Positions 33,647-46,403 of a stretch of DNA of 64,000 bases are shown in pieces. Under the pieces are notes generated by a model, which was given only the letters and a program-made list of their open reading frames with translations, did no database searches and was not told where the DNA came from. Origin of the DNA: Rhypophila decipiens (taxonomy: Eukaryota > Ascomycota > Sordariomycetes > Sordariales > Naviculisporaceae); contig MU858172.1 in the NCBI GenBank assembly GCA_033297075.1, forward strand, positions 1 to 64,000. The letters run 5' to 3'. A program made the translations under genes and the position numbers. The first letter of the stretch is position 1. Every line of letters starts with the position of its first letter.

Positions 33647-34333
33647 CCCAACGATCCCATCGGACGAGAGCGAGGACAAGCGTCGCTGCCTAGGTATCAC
33701 GACCGGTCCGATTGCAATTTGAAGTGGAAACAAACGAGAAAATATGGACAAATATGGCAGGTAGTATGTATGAGCTACGTAATAAGGAGGATTGGTTGGT
33801 ACTGTACTGCCTTGTCAAGTTCTCTAACCTTTGTCAAGTTTGAGTTTGGCGGCTGCCTATCCGTACGACCATGATACAATACAGCTGCAGATCGTGCCGC
33901 TGCCACAGTGTAATGCTGCCACAGTGTAATGTAGAGCTGAGGCGCCATAATCCACTGGAGCGATAAGCTTATCGCAATGCGGGACAGAGGCGGGGTTCAT
34001 GCGCCCGGGGCGTGCAGCCGTAGGGCCTAGGGCTGAAAAATTAGGGGGCAGGGGTGCCAAACTCAATTCTTCCTACGGCCTCCGAGACGGCGGCCGTTGT
34101 TGTCGTGGGGCTCCCAAACCAACATACCGCACCCTTTTTCTGCAATAATGATGAGAAAACGTTATGACACATGTGCAGTTATGAGTGTAGTGAAATGTGT
34201 TTTGAGGTTTCATAATTACCAATTAAAACTACGTGTGACTATTTCGCTATAGAATGCAAAAGGATCAGAGATGAGCTATCGTAAAAAGGAGATGCCAAGA
34301 AAAGAAACCAGAGATCGTCATCACAGATATCCC
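33647..34333. other. Intergenic region
   Basis: About 0.7 kb between two minus-strand genes; contains the MFS promoter and 3' flank of the surface protein gene. No gene seen. Confidence 0.6.
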
Positions 34334-35856
34334 TTAGTCATTGGGTGGTTTCGGTCCAGAAGGACTTAACGGACTGACAGGACTCATGGGACTCATCAAG
34401 ACTAATGGAAACCCGGCCAAGTCCACCTCAGAATCCGTCGTCCATGCGCTCCAATTCGTTTCCGAGCGTGTGGGTGGTGCTCGTAGCGGAACTTCATCCC
34501 CCGATTGCTGCTCGTCCGTCCGATGTTGTTCATTCTCCTTCTTTTCTGTCCATCTGCTAACAGTTGCGCTTCCGGCTCCTGTTGATGCCCTAATCACCGC
34601 CTTGTCGACTGCCCTTGCCTTCAGCTCATCTGGCAGCATCGTTTTTGGTTCGTCAAACATGGCGTCGCTGTCGCCTTTGTCTCCAACTTCCCGCTGCTTT
34701 ATATCTGCGCCCGCCTTGGTGTCATAGTGGTGTTTATAATCACCATCGTGGTGAGGTTTGACGTCATTGATGTCGTAGTGGTGTTTCAAGTCGCTCGAGT
34801 CTTTCCTGTCGAAAACCAACCCCGTGCCGTCAAGCTCGGCTACCTCGTTGTTGGCCATCTCGAACCGGTGGGCCTCGGTGTCCATTTCGAACCTGGATAG
34901 TTTGGCATCCAGCTCTTGTCTCCCATGTGCGTCTGAGGACTTCTTGTCGCCATAAGGTCTTCCATCATCCGCCTCGGCTAGCCCTTCGGGGTGGTCAGAG
35001 TCCTTCTTGTCCTTGTTCCGTGATCGGCGGCGAAGGAGAAGCCAAAGTCCTAGCAATCCACCGATGACCAGCACAGCCACTGATCCAACGATGGCCCCGA
35101 TTAATGCTCCATGGGAGAGGCCGGTCGTTGCTGTGTCTTGCGTCCCAGGTAAAGTTCCGTTGCCGGCAGGGAAAGCGGCAGATTCACCTGGTGCAAGCGT
35201 CGCGGTGCTGGTGGGGACTACATTGGTCGTAATGACAATTTCGGGTGCATTGTCTGGGACTCGAGTTAGCGACATCTTCTAGAGCAGTCGCGAAGCGAGG
35301 GGAAATGAGGTGGTGACTTACCCGGCCTTGGGTCGTGATTACAGTAGTATGTCATGGAGCAGCGCGCATTCTGCCACTCATAGAGGTTGAACTGGTACTT
35401 GCGCCAACAGTTGAAGTTGTGGATCAGTTTGCCGTCGGCGCCATTGTGTCCGTAGCCTGCATATGCCCCATCCTTGACGATCGACCCAAGAGTAGCAGTG
35501 AAGTAAATATTGCTGTCGGTAAAGAGGGCAGTGGTGTTGGAGTTGATCCAGAGTGCGAACTGGCCGGGCTGCTGGGTGTCGACAAGAGCAACATCAACAG
35601 GTTTCTCGTTCGGGGCGTCATAGTAATAGGCCATCTGCGATGTCAGGTGTCGCTCGTCCCCCTGGGAACAGTCCGCCAGCACAACATGCTCATTGGGGTA
35701 TTCGAACTTCTCCTCCCTCGGGGCTAACCTTGAGCTGGGCGGTCGACTGGGGACTGAGAGATGGTCTGAGGCGACACATGAGAAGGAAAATAAGGAAGCG
35801 GCCACGGCCCAGGTGCTCAAGGACCGGGGCACGCCACGAGAGTTGCTGCGACGCAT
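34334..35856 (-). CDS. Single-pass cell-surface protein with His-rich cytoplasmic tail
   Basis: Two minus-strand exons, 35856-35322 and 35253-34334, joined over a 68-bp intron (GTAAGT...CAG), encode about 484 aa; the exact acceptor is an inference, and AG sites nearby would change a few residues. The first ATG at 35856 is followed by a signal peptide (STWAVAASLFSFSCVA). The extracellular half has HVVLADCSQG, FALWINSNTTALFTDSNIYF, HNFNCWRKYQFNLYEW and CSMTYYCNHD, conserved in fungal surface proteins often labelled LPXTG-like. After a Thr/Ala-rich stalk, one helix (GALIGAIVGSVAVLVIGGLL, ending RRRSRNK) crosses the membrane. The cytosolic tail is acidic with KHHYD repeats and ends in SPMSPVSPLSPSGPKP, possible kinase sites. 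A sensor or wall-anchoring role is conjecture. Confidence 0.75.
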
Positions 35857-38800
35857 CGCGCACTTCCCACGAGGGGACTGCACGTAGAATGTGGCGACAA
35901 AGAACAAAGCAAGCAGGATGGTAAAACTTGACGAAGAGAATCGGGTGTTTTTGGTGAGAACAGGGGACAATTCTTCGTCAACTCCTGCAAAGCTAATGTC
36001 GTGATTGCCCAGGCTCCGCTGCGAGGTATCCGTAAAAGGAGATGAGCCCTCTCGACGGTCCACTGATAGCCGGCCGGTTATCCTCAACGAGGGTACCCGA
36101 CACCAGTCTCAACTTGCCAGTTTCCAGGTTTTCCACGCCGAATGGGTCCGATCCGACGTCCGCAAGTGCCGAAGAGAAGGCGCGAGTGAAGCCCAAGCCG
36201 GGTGGAGGTTACATGAGCAGCCGGGGATGCGATGATGGACGACGGGATATGAGCTAGCGTACCGGGGAAACGGGGTCACCTACCCCGTAGTGAGGTCTTG
36301 CTGAGTAAATCCAAACGGTCCAGGTCCAGAGTTGCGAAGAAACAGTTGCATGGTGGAGAGAAAATGTTAAAGAGGGAAAGAAAGAGGAGAGAGGTTTTCC
36401 CTCATTGCTCACCCAGGCCATGCAACTGATAGCTACCGAGTCTTGAAGGGGGAAAGGCGCTCATCAGGGTTGCAAGCAATTTGGGGGCAGGGGGGACGGG
36501 AGAGGACAAGGATTGGTCAGGGTCCACCAGCTTGTCCGGCAGAGAGCACGAAACCCGGCGATGTGGGTGGGCTGCCGAATAGCGTTCAAGGCCTGGAAGT
36601 CTCTTGAAGAGGGACGAATCTGCAGGCCAGCGTTGTCACTGCCAATCTTTTTCGATTTCGGATTAGTTGACAACTGGGCTGCGTGATATCGGTGCGGGAC
36701 ACAGATACGGCCAACCTGACAGTTGAGAGTATCGAGGTCTTCATGGTGAAGATGAGGCATCTGAGGCATCCGATATGGTATCCGTATCGTTGTTGTGTAT
36801 GGATACAAGGCTGGTGGCAACGCTGGGTCCCGTCTCATCGCATCGTCTTTGACGTGCTTACTCTCACCTCATCTGATCCTTCTGACGAAGAAGGGAGGCC
36901 CCTCTGGGCTTGTTGGCAATTAGAAGAAAGCGGGTGAAACGTTAAACCTTTATCGCAGTGCAACGCCAACGCCCTGTGGAGCCCGCCAAATTAAACTTTT
37001 TTGCTGCTAAGGTCTTAGCATGGGGCTGCTCCAGGACCCTTGGGGCACTGCTGACTACAACGGCCGGGGGTGTCTGACAAAGCCATGCCTATTTTCAGTG
37101 GCACCACTCACGACCCCAACCCACCGGCTTTTTGAGTGGCCTTCCGGTCAGCGTTGTTGTTGATGATGAAAACGGCCGAGACACTGGCCGAACTGTAAAG
37201 GCGAAGAGCCTCAAAGATCACACCGCAACGAGACGAGATTCCTTAAATGTTGAGCCGTTGCCCATATTCGCGGGGCCAACCCCTCAATTTTAACCTGGTT
37301 TGGACAGCGGACTGCCCAATGCTCCGTACACCCGTATCGATTGCTTCTTCAGGTATGGCCCGTCTTCCGGTAATGGTGGGTGAAGCTCGATTATTGAACC
37401 TTCGTACGCCCGGAATCTGCAGCCCAGCTGCAGCCGAGAATTGGCTCGCTTGCTCTTGACCTGTGATATCCATGAAGAGATGGCCATCCTCTCGACCAAT
37501 TCTCGAGGCGTTTTCCATCATGCACGCAACAATTCGCTCGACACTGTCGGGTGATGACAAGGACGAACGATCACTTACAGTGCTGACCACATGAGATACT
37601 GGGCTGCAGCTGGACTTGGAGGCGTCGGGAAAGAATCGAGGCCAAAGGCACAAAACAAGAAGGATGAGGAGCACGGGACTTGCCGTATTTCAGTTTTCTG
37701 CTTGTTCACTGTTCACGATCTGAGTCAGCGCCCAGCAGTAGCCCAGACCGCCAAGCCCGGGTACGACCCTGACTTGGCGTGGCCCCGGGAGTGGAGCTCA
37801 AAGTTCCTCACATGAAGGCCTTGATGTTGTCGGCTGCAAAACGTGGGAATGATTGCCCAGATAACATTTTTCCAGACGAGCAAGTATAAGTCTAATTATT
37901 GGTTGCCGGAGCTGAAATAATTCCCAAGTTTTCAGGTGCGACCACCTTGAGATATTTGGGTTGCCAGTTCCGGGTTACCTCATCCAAGACCCTCAGCAAA
38001 ATGTTAGTGTCTGTTAGTTTCTAGACCAAAGTGTACCGCTAACTCTAACAGGCCTCAACGCCGGTTGCCATTGGGCATTGCTGTGTTGAAACGCCGTAAT
38101 GTCGGCGAGTTTTCACCAAAATTTCCACCTTTTATGCGACAAAAAAGCCCGCCGATGAACGCGTGTTGGTCCAGCTGCAGTCTCAATCGACCCCCTCGTC
38201 ATGAGGGACTCCTGGAAACAGTATAAAAGGCTATCACAGGGAATGTCGTCAAAGCCCCAGCCTGGAAACGAATTTGTCGAAAGAAATGGCCCCCGTTCCC
38301 GCCGTCCGAACTGGGACCCACTTCGGCCGGTCCGTGACCGTTTGTCCGAGTTCCACACGGCATGCGGAATACCCGACCCGGGCCGGGATTTGGACACATT
38401 CTGGACCAACCCACCATTGTTCACGAGCAAACCACACAATTGGACAATTGCCGATGATAACCAAAAAATGCACTGATAAGCACTGATATGCACCGAATCC
38501 TCTCCCAGTTCGTGCAGTCAAGACTTGTCACAGCCTGACTTGGTAACTGGAATCCTGACAGAGGTGAGTTCAAGCTTCAGGCCGCCAACGCCCTCCGCTC
38601 CACTACCATCGCTGCCACCAAACCTTCTCCTCATCCTGTCAGGTCTTGTTGGGATACAACTTCCAGCATACTAATAATACCAAAAAGCCACATACAGTGA
38701 AACCCCTCGTAGCTCAGTGGTCAGAGCGCGGGCAGCGTTGTTATTCACAATTTCACACAGCGTTTACATTTTCTCTTCCAGTTTAATTCACCATCTCCAA

Positions 38801-39501
38801 CACAGGCCTTTCTATTAACTGGGGTTCCTGCTGGTACCTGGATTTCCACGATTGATGCCGAAACTGGATCGCAGCCACGAGGGTAACAGAGCGGCCGGTC
38901 AATGAAACGTTCCCTACAACGGGCGAACCACCTTCTCAGCGGCCCAGCCAACCGGAATTCACAGTTACTCTTTGACCTGGTGCTGGGTGCGCCAGACCTT
39001 CCCAAAATATCCTAGAGACGCTGCATCCGTGGGTGTGGTATCCGATTTATTTTATCTCGGCCACGGACCCGGAACCAATGACAATGGGTCCTTCTCCCTC
39101 ACCGTCATTGCAGCCCGTTGTGCTTACGACTTGGCATTGCTCGAATTATCCCGACTTCTGCTTGAACAGCCATTCAACCCAATAACTGGACAAGTCTTCT
39201 TACCGCACTGATCGATATTCGAAGGGCCTTGAGGGGTAGCAATGGGTAATACCACGTCTGAAGGCGGCGCACTTGGACAGCCTACGTGCCCGGAATGGAA
39301 TCATCAACAACCACATCGAGGAGCGAAACAGGGACTATCTGGCAAGGAATTCCGTGGGAACCGATTTCGCCAACAGTCTCGAATATTTAGCATTCTGCCA
39401 AAAAAGAGCCACGTATAGCCTTTGCGCTCTGCCGAACGAGACTGCCAACATCAACTCGCATTTTCAGGTCAGAGAGCCTCGAGAGATTTGGTTTATTCAC
39501 G
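35857..39501. other. Gene-poor 3.6-kb region
   Basis: No gene can be supported with confidence. A minus-strand frame at 37243-37674 (143 codons, hydrophobic start, no ATG, no domain) and a plus-strand frame from ATG 38243 to 38476 just after a TATAAAAG at about 38221 are the best candidates, and both are weak. A tRNA-like 5' fragment lies at 38704-38733. Confidence 0.5.
38704..38733 (+). other. tRNA-like 5' fragment (A-box half only)
   Basis: CCTCGTAGCTCAGTGGTCAG followed by AGCGCGGGC matches the acceptor/D-arm half of a eukaryotic tRNA, including the A box. No anticodon arm or GGTTCGAATCC B box follows. I infer a truncated tRNA or a tRNA-derived SINE head. Confidence 0.5.
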
Positions 39502-41703
39502 ATGCATTTTCCACACTCGACTCACAGAACACCTCACGACTCTTCGGAAACATCGGGACATGACGACGGCTCTTTCTCGTGGCTTCAAATACAGCCCGAA
39601 CCAGCCATTTGGAGCCCATGGCGATCTGCAGCCGAGTTTGAGTCTGAGAATGGAAGCAGGTGGTCGCAATCTTCAAAGCGAGCGTTCGAACTTGACGCTC
39701 TCGACCCAAAGAGAAGGGTCTCTTACCAGTTGCCATCCTCTTCCGAGCCCAAGCAAACAATTCCTCCGGAATCGCCTGCATCGGTCCCAGCGGTCTTTCT
39801 TCAACGCAAGAGCACGAGATATACCCCGGCATGGACTGTTGCGTTGCTGGCACTCGGCACGACGGCAGTAACGGTGTGGTACTCATACCGTGTCATGGTC
39901 GACATAAATGAACTCCCACGTCCCTTGCAGTTGAGCCCCGGTCTGACCGTTCTCGTCGTCAATGTTTTGTCGCATATCGTCGCTTTCCTCGCCTTGTCCC
40001 TGTCGACCGATATATTGGAGCATCTGCGATGGGCACTGGCCTGCCGGCCTGAAGGGATCCTGCTTACATCCTTCCTCGCCATGAGCCGTGCGACGCCAAT
40101 CACAGGCGTGCTCTACTTGTTCAGAGTTCCTGGATGGCACCAACTCTGGGCGCTTCAGAGGATTCTGTCCTACATCATCACTTTTGGTATAAGTCTCATA
40201 CTAATCGTCAACGTGACGTTCAAGACAGTCTACACGCCCTACAGCAGGGGGGACCTGGCTTCTACACATAACGTTGTTGGTGGCCTAGCGCCGTTCGGGA
40301 TCACTGGAATCGACGTCCTTGACCTTCCCATGATTCCCATGATCGCTACCTCGTACTCGGTGGCTTTCATCACAGACCCCCGATTCGTCGCCAAGGTGGC
40401 GCCTGTCAACTGCAGCCCCTCGGACTCCGGCTGCCTCTCGCTTCTTCTTCCAGGAGGGATGGAGCTTGTTCGTATCTATGACAGCACCGGGGAGCACAGA
40501 TTCTCTCAGTCGCTCTTCAGTGGAAACTTTAGCGGCGACTACGATACTATTCTTATCAACGATGCGCCGTCTTATCAGCTGGAGTATGATTCTATCGAGG
40601 CTGTCGACCCCGTGTTTGGGTGGAATAGAACTGCAGACTGCAACATGTATGGGCAAAGTATCGGCGAAGGTGTATACGTGTGTGAGAAGGAAGTGGGAGA
40701 TAATCTCTACATCGGTTGGTCCACCATCCTTTCATTGTACCTCACCTCTGACTCAAGTTGATCTGACGTTTGTACCTGGACAGGATGGACTATCTGCCCT
40801 GAAGACGCGGTATTTGCAAACTCATGTCAGGTGGACAAACGGTGGACAGACGACGTCAAGTGGAACACGACGGTGTCGGCTTTCAGCCGCAGAGCAACAG
40901 TCGCCTATGACCGAGCTAATATCTCGATTCTCAGTGTCGAGAGCGTTTCCGAACCGGTTCAGGTCAAGTTCGACAGTTCCTACCTGTCGCTCTACCTAAA
41001 TCTCGTTCTAAATCCCATCGACCCAGTGCTCAACTGGACGAATGACAACAAGACGTATTCCTACTCGGCCGAACGGTTCGCCTTCACGTACGGGCTGAGC
41101 TTCCTCTTGCGACTCTATACCTCCAACTATGCCACGTTCCACGACGGAGGTGTTTATCTGCTCCGGAGCTTTATCGCAGTGCCATTCCAGTTTGCGACGT
41201 CGATGCGCCAGTATAAGGACGGGGGAATCAATCCGATGCCGGCGGAGAACACGGTAACGGCCACGTTGTCGCGGTCTTCCTACAGAGTCATCATCGAAGT
41301 TTGGACGGTGTGGGCATTCTCTTGGCTCTCTTTTATTATCATCTTTTACTTTGTCGGCTTCCTGCTTTGGATGGCTCTTTGGGGTCCGCATACGCCCAAC
41401 CTGTCGGCATTTCCAGAGATAGACATCACGTCCAAGAGCAGCTTACATACGGGCTTGAGCATTGAGTCAGACATGGACCCGCATCTGGAGATGGCAGAGC
41501 AGACGCTGGAAGACCTTGGCAGGCTGACGAGGAGCAAGGGAATGGGTGACGGCAAGTCGTTCCAGATTGCCACGAGGATTCGCGGCAGGCGCGTGTATTG
41601 CGGGTCACTTCCTGGGGAAAGAACAGGCGACGAACTGATCGTCTTGCTGACCGAGGAGGCCGGGAGACTTCGATGTCTGAGCAAAGAACACAAGTATTGT
41701 TGA
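39502..41703 (+). CDS. Large fungal membrane glycoprotein of unknown function
   Basis: Two exons, 39502-40714 and 40784-41703, with a 69-bp intron (weak donor GTTGGT, branch CTGACG, acceptor CAG), encode about 710 aa. The splice restores IGWTICPEDAVFANSC. The cytosolic N-terminus (about 105 residues) is Ser/Pro-rich. Three hydrophobic helices follow near residues 109-128, 145-169 and 225-245, then a long extracellular region (about 330 residues) with Cys and several N-glycosylation sequons (NFSG, NRTA, NISI, NWTN). A last strong helix near residues 575-603 (VWTVWAFSWLSFIIIFYFVG) leads to a cytosolic tail. This topology is typical of ascomycete-specific integral membrane proteins without assigned function. 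Confidence in the gene is high; its role is unknown. Confidence 0.8.
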
Positions 41704-42669
41704 CAAGAAAAGATTTGAGGCTTTTCACCGGTCCGGGTCGCTACCAGTCCGAGTTTGTTATCAACGCTTCAGTGCAACATCAACCCAGCAATTCCAACTC
41801 TTATGCCTCAGATTGGAGTTATGATGGCAACTGTAAGCTCATCAAGCAAGCTCGAGAAAGGGATTGGTCAATGGTAATATCGGCACCGTCCAACCCGGCA
41901 CTTCTGCCGTGCCGCTTATTTACACGATGTCGTCCCGCCCGCCAAGATTTAGCCACCAACCAGTTGCCGACCTCCTTTGGCCAGGAACCGTGCTTCTAGA
42001 CGGTCTGCCATGTAACACAAGGAGATTTTGTATAAACGAGCTCGGATCCGGCGCCGAATCACCATGGAGGGTCTGTTCCTGGCTCTATACGGCTGCTGCA
42101 GCTGATCGGCCATTGTTGTATTGGCCGTCTGCCCGTCCTCCTCTCCCTCTCTGATCTGTGAACCCTTCACTCCCAGGGCCCAATCTTCCGGGACATGCCA
42201 AGGAATACCCGCCATCTAAAACAATATGGCGAAAGGGGGTCTAGTCCGACATGATGGCTCCCTTCTCCGCATCTGACGATCCCTTCTTGTTTAGCCAAAC
42301 CGAGTGGATAGAAGCTCGCGTCTCCCGCCACGGCGTCTGGGCCGAGATAGGTCACATCCAACCAAGATTTGTCTGTGTTGAGTATGCAACTGGTGTTCCG
42401 GAAGGATTCTAGCCTCGCTTTTGCCAATATCCGGCATTTATTTTCCTTCGATAGACTGATCTACGGTATATTGCCAGGTGGGGACGACTCTGGATCGTAG
42501 TACGAGATCAGCGTCTTCTGTGACGCCCACCGGGTAGGAGAGTTCCAGTTCCCTCATAGGGCAGGTATAAAGCTCCTGCAATTTCCACCACGTATTACCT
42601 GTGGACCGGTTCTCTGGAATCTCGACAAGTGAAAGCTTTTGGGTTCACTAGGTCCAAGCTTCCGTCAGC
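41704..42669. other. Intergenic region
   Basis: About 1 kb between two plus-strand genes; the final 150 bp form the upstream region of the secreted GMC gene. No other gene recognised. Confidence 0.6.
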
Positions 42670-44566
42670 ATGCGTTACCGTTTGCTGTCCGCCTTTGTGG
42701 CGTCGGCAACCATTGTACTGGCTGCCGATCCCGCCGTCTATGACTACATCGTCGTGGGCAGTGGTCCCGGCGGTGGACCATTGGCTGCTGATCTCGCCAG
42801 AGCAGGCTTCTCGACGCTCCTTATCGAAGCAGGTGGCGACGAGGGCGACAACCCGACCTATTCTGAGCTCTACACTTTCAACGAGGCGGCCAACGATGAG
42901 GCCACACGCTGGGACTTCTGGGTGAAGCACTCGGACGACCCTGTGCGAGACCTCAAGTTCCACCACACGACCTGGGACACGGGTGACGGCACATTCTACG
43001 TCGGTCTTGATCCCCCAGAGGACGCCAAGCTACTCGGCATCCAGTATCCTCGCGCTGCCGTGCTGGGTGGCTGCGCCATGCACAATGCTGGTGTCTGCTC
43101 GCTTCCTCAGGATGACGATTGGAACATTATCGTCAACAAGACGGGCGATACGTCCTGGGAGGCGAGCAAGATGCGCAAGTATCTCGAGCGCATTGAGAAG
43201 AATGAGTACCTTGCTACTGGCGTCGAGGGCCACGGCTATGATGGTGAGTCTGAATTTGCCACTCGGTACTCCATTACATACTTACCAACCTACTCCAGGC
43301 TACCTCGCCACCTCTCGAGGCGACGCATCGTGGGTCAAGGACGAGACCAACCCGGCGACCAAGATCTTCAAGAAGATGGCCGAGCTCACCGGCCTGGACC
43401 CCAACAAGGTGGTCGAATACGCCGACGGCGACATCCTCGCCGCCGACGAGCCCAAGGACTTTACCAACGCCTTCTACAACATGGTGCAGCACGGCGGCCG
43501 TGACGGCAAGCGCGCCAGTCCCAACAACTACATCCGCGCGACCCTCGCAGACCCCAAGAAGTACCCTCTGACCGTCAAGCTCCAGACACTGGTGACAAAG
43601 GTCCTCTTCAACACAACCGGCACAGTTCCGCAAGCCATCGGCGTAGAAATCATGGAAGGCGCCTCGCTCTACCGCGCCGATCCCAAGCACAAGGCGGGCA
43701 CCAAGGGACCAGTGTCACAAATCTATGCCAAAAAAGAAGTAATCGTCTCCGGTGGCGCCTTCAACACGCCCCAGATCCTCAAACTCAGCGGCGTCGGTCC
43801 CAAAGAAGAACTCGCCAAGTTTAACATTTCCCTGGTCAAAGATCTCCCCGGTGTAGGCGCCAACCTTGGCGACAACTATGAGGGGTCCATCCTCGCCCTC
43901 GCCAATTCCCCTATTGCAAGCGGCCTCATCACCCTCCTCTTCCGCACTCCTACCGCGCCCACCAAAAAGCGCAACATCTTCACCTGGTGCGGATCCTTTT
44001 CCTTCGAGGGATTCTGGCCTGGCTTCCCCACCGACTACGGCCCGAAGCAATACGAGTGTGCTCTAGTCCACATGGCGCCCAAGTCCCAAGCCGGCACCGT
44101 AACCCTCCGCTCCGCCGACCCGCAAGACGTGCCCGAAATCAACTTCCGCTTCTTTGAAAATGGCGGCGAGGAAGATCTAAAGGAACTCGTCGACGCAGCC
44201 AACATCATGCGCGAAGCATGGCAAGCAGCCGGTGATCCGGCTTTACCATTCGAAGAGCTGCATCCCTGCCCTGGCCCGCAAGGCGCGACAAGAGGCGCGA
44301 ATTGTACCGAGGAGGTGCAAAAGGAGTATTTCAAGACGCAGGCTTATAGTCATCATGCCACGAGCTCTGCGGCCATTGGCGCGGATGATGATCCCATGGC
44401 TGTGCTGGATAGCAAGTTTAGGGTTAGGGGGATCAACGGGCTGAGAGTGGTTGATGCGTCTGCGTTTCCGGTTGTTCCTGGCGCTTTTCCCAGTTTGCCG
44501 ACTATGATGCTTAGTGCCAAGGCAGCCGAGGTTATCCTTGCTGAGTTTGGGATTGTTCCTTCCTAG
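42670..44566 (+). CDS. Secreted GMC oxidoreductase with altered active-site motif
   Basis: Two exons, 42670-43243 and 43299-44566, with a 55-bp intron (GTGAGT...CAG), encode about 613 aa. A signal peptide (MRYRLLSAFVASATIVLA) indicates secretion. The FAD motif is YDYIVVGSGPGGGPLAADLA. The first GMC signature is the divergent PRAAVLGGCAMHNAGV, whose His could be a candidate for covalent flavin linkage (inference). GMC signature 2 is GGAFNTPQILKLSGVGP. The first catalytic position is seen in YSHHATSSAAIG. At the second, where His or Asn normally lies, the sequence is PGAFPSLPTMML. This may be a subfamily feature rather than loss. N-glycosylation sequons occur (NKTG, NTTG, NISL, NCTE). Likely an extracellular sugar or alcohol oxidoreductase; the substrate is unknown. 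Confidence 0.92.
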
Positions 44567-44736
44567 GCAAGATTTTGATGTCAGATTGAGAATGAGTTGT
44601 GGTGGTGGTGGTGGTGGTGTCTGCGACATGGAAAATGAAGCTTGATAACGAAGTTTTAATGACTACAGAAAATGACACACAAGTTCATGATATTGGTATT
44701 ATCGCCGCAACCAAGGACCATGTCTTGACATGGAAT
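44567..44736. other. Convergent 3' region with GGT microsatellite
   Basis: 170 bp between convergent genes; contains a (TGG)n tract at 44599-44619. Confidence 0.7.
44599..44619 (+). repeat. (TGG)n microsatellite
   Basis: Seven tandem TGG units in the 3' flank of the secreted GMC gene. Confidence 0.9.
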
Positions 44737-46403
44737 TTATAAGGAGGCTTTCTTAGTAACCTCCGTCCCATCCTTAGTAGCATCATGCTCGTTCGACCGA
44801 GTTCGTTTCCGTTTCCGCTCCTGCTTGCTCTCAACACATGCATCCGTTTCCTCCTGCTCACGCCTCACAATCGTCAGAGCCCAGACAATCTCCCAAACCA
44901 CAAGCTCAGGCCGGATAAGCTGGATATTATGCCCGCAGTTCTTGACCGTCACCAATTTGCAAGTTTTGCTGCCCCATCCCGGCTCGCTCTGCTGGTTCGT
45001 AACCTGAGTATCCCATCCTGTGTCCACATGCAGTCTTCCCCCCTCGTCCCCCTCGTAGACAACAACCCGTATCGGCTCAACGGTACTACCAGCAGGATCC
45101 GTCTTGATGTTCAAGTCAGCAGCCCTATAGTGAGTTGTAAGACCCAGCAGCTCATCTTTCAGTTTGCGATCATTCTCCTTCCAACTATCCAACAATTCTC
45201 TAAACCTCTGCCGTTCTTGTACCGTCCCGTTCCCCGCTTCAACCCCAGCAGCGTAGATGCCTTCGTACTCTTTCCAACTTTCCGCTTGGAGTATAACCAA
45301 CGGTCTATCCCCCAAAACATGCCGTTCAAGCTGACGTTTCTCAGCAAGGGTAGTGCAGACCTCGACATAGTTTGAAACTTCTTCAACAGAAGCAGCAAGA
45401 CTTGAAGGCGTAGATAGCGCAATCGCCCGGGCGCGCCAGTCTTCCTTTGTCATGTGGTTGGAGTTTAGTGCATTTTCCCGGAGGCCTGTTACTCGCGCAA
45501 AGTTTAGATTCCCCAGGAGCGCGGTTATGTCTGGGTTGGGATGCGGGAAGTAGAGGTGTTGATGTTCTGTTGAGGGGTCTACTAGGACGAGGGCTTTGAT
45601 CTTTGCTCTTTGATTCGAATTGTCCGGGCTTGATGATTTTGAGGGGTCTTGCGGTTGGGAAGTAGAAGAGGACCATTCCGGGATATCCTCTTCTTTAATG
45701 AGCCTGTCTTCCGTGGGACTGGATTTTGTTGGGTTCGCTGGGCATGCTGGCTTTGGGACGTTCGGGATTTGAATGATTGGGTGGTCTTCGTGAGCTTCAA
45801 GTTTTATTGTCGGTATGGGGGGTTCGTCTGAATGGTTTTCATGAGCATTGCGTGAACAGGAGGAGAAGAAAGTGGAAGATGAGCTGCCTGACCTTTAGCA
45901 CTTGTAGAAAATGGTGAGGATGGCGGGGACAATGACGATGGCTCAGACTCAAGCAGATGCAAAAACTCGCGCGCAACAATTGCGCCATATGAATGCGCCA
46001 CGAGAATGAGGGACTTGTGATGCGCCAACAAGCCAGTGATACGCAGGGCGGTCAAGAGCTCAGAGGCTGCGTTTGTCGCAGTGAGACGATTCGGACCGCG
46101 CTCGCTTTCCCCCAGCCCCGAGCGGTCATACAACAGGATGCGAGGGTCGATTTGAGTGTTCGTCTCGGACCATCGGTTCCAAACTTCAATGACCTTTCTG
46201 ACAGGCCCCCATGACTGGTGGACGTCGCCTGCCCCGCTGAAGAAGATAATCAGCTCGTTCGGCATGTTGGGCTTGTCAGGGTGAGTTGGATGGCCGGAGA
46301 TGAACATCCCCAGCTTGTGAGTGCCGATTGAGACATGATTTGAGTATACAAGCTCTTCGGTCCATGGACTCGAAGAACGAGAAAAGGACAAGTATGGATT
46401 CAT
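44737..46403 (-). CDS. Alpha/beta hydrolase with long low-complexity insertion
   Basis: Two minus-strand exons, 46403-45893 and 45827-44737, with a 65-bp intron (donor GTCAGG, acceptor CAG), encode about 533 aa. The core contains an oxyanion-type ELIIFFSGAGDVHQSWG, DRSGLGESERG, the nucleophile elbow VAHSYGAIVAREF (Ser) and, near the end, KNCGHNIQL (probable catalytic His) followed by PELVVWEIVWAL. Between elbow and His lies an insertion of about 100 residues rich in Ser/Pro (PSSLSPPSSPFSTS and KSSSPDNSNQRAK) spanning the intron. The C-terminus is basic (KQERKRKRTRS), a possible nuclear signal. The substrate is unknown. The ATG at 46403 is the first in frame; upstream non-ATG extension is not supported. 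Confidence 0.85.

Noticed and set aside
37243..37674. 143-codon minus-strand frame with hydrophobic start
   Set aside because: Begins at a non-ATG codon with an upstream stop; no domain or splice partner found. Could be an exon but cannot be supported.
38243..38476. 77-codon plus-strand ATG frame just downstream of TATAAAAG
   Set aside because: The TATA is only about 20 bp from the ATG, too near for a normal leader, and the product has no recognisable features.
44415..44430. Telomere-like GTTTAGGGTTAGGGGG
   Set aside because: Lies within the coding frame of the secreted GMC enzyme (residues of KFRVRGIN) and is only about two units; no sign of a telomere or internal telomeric array.
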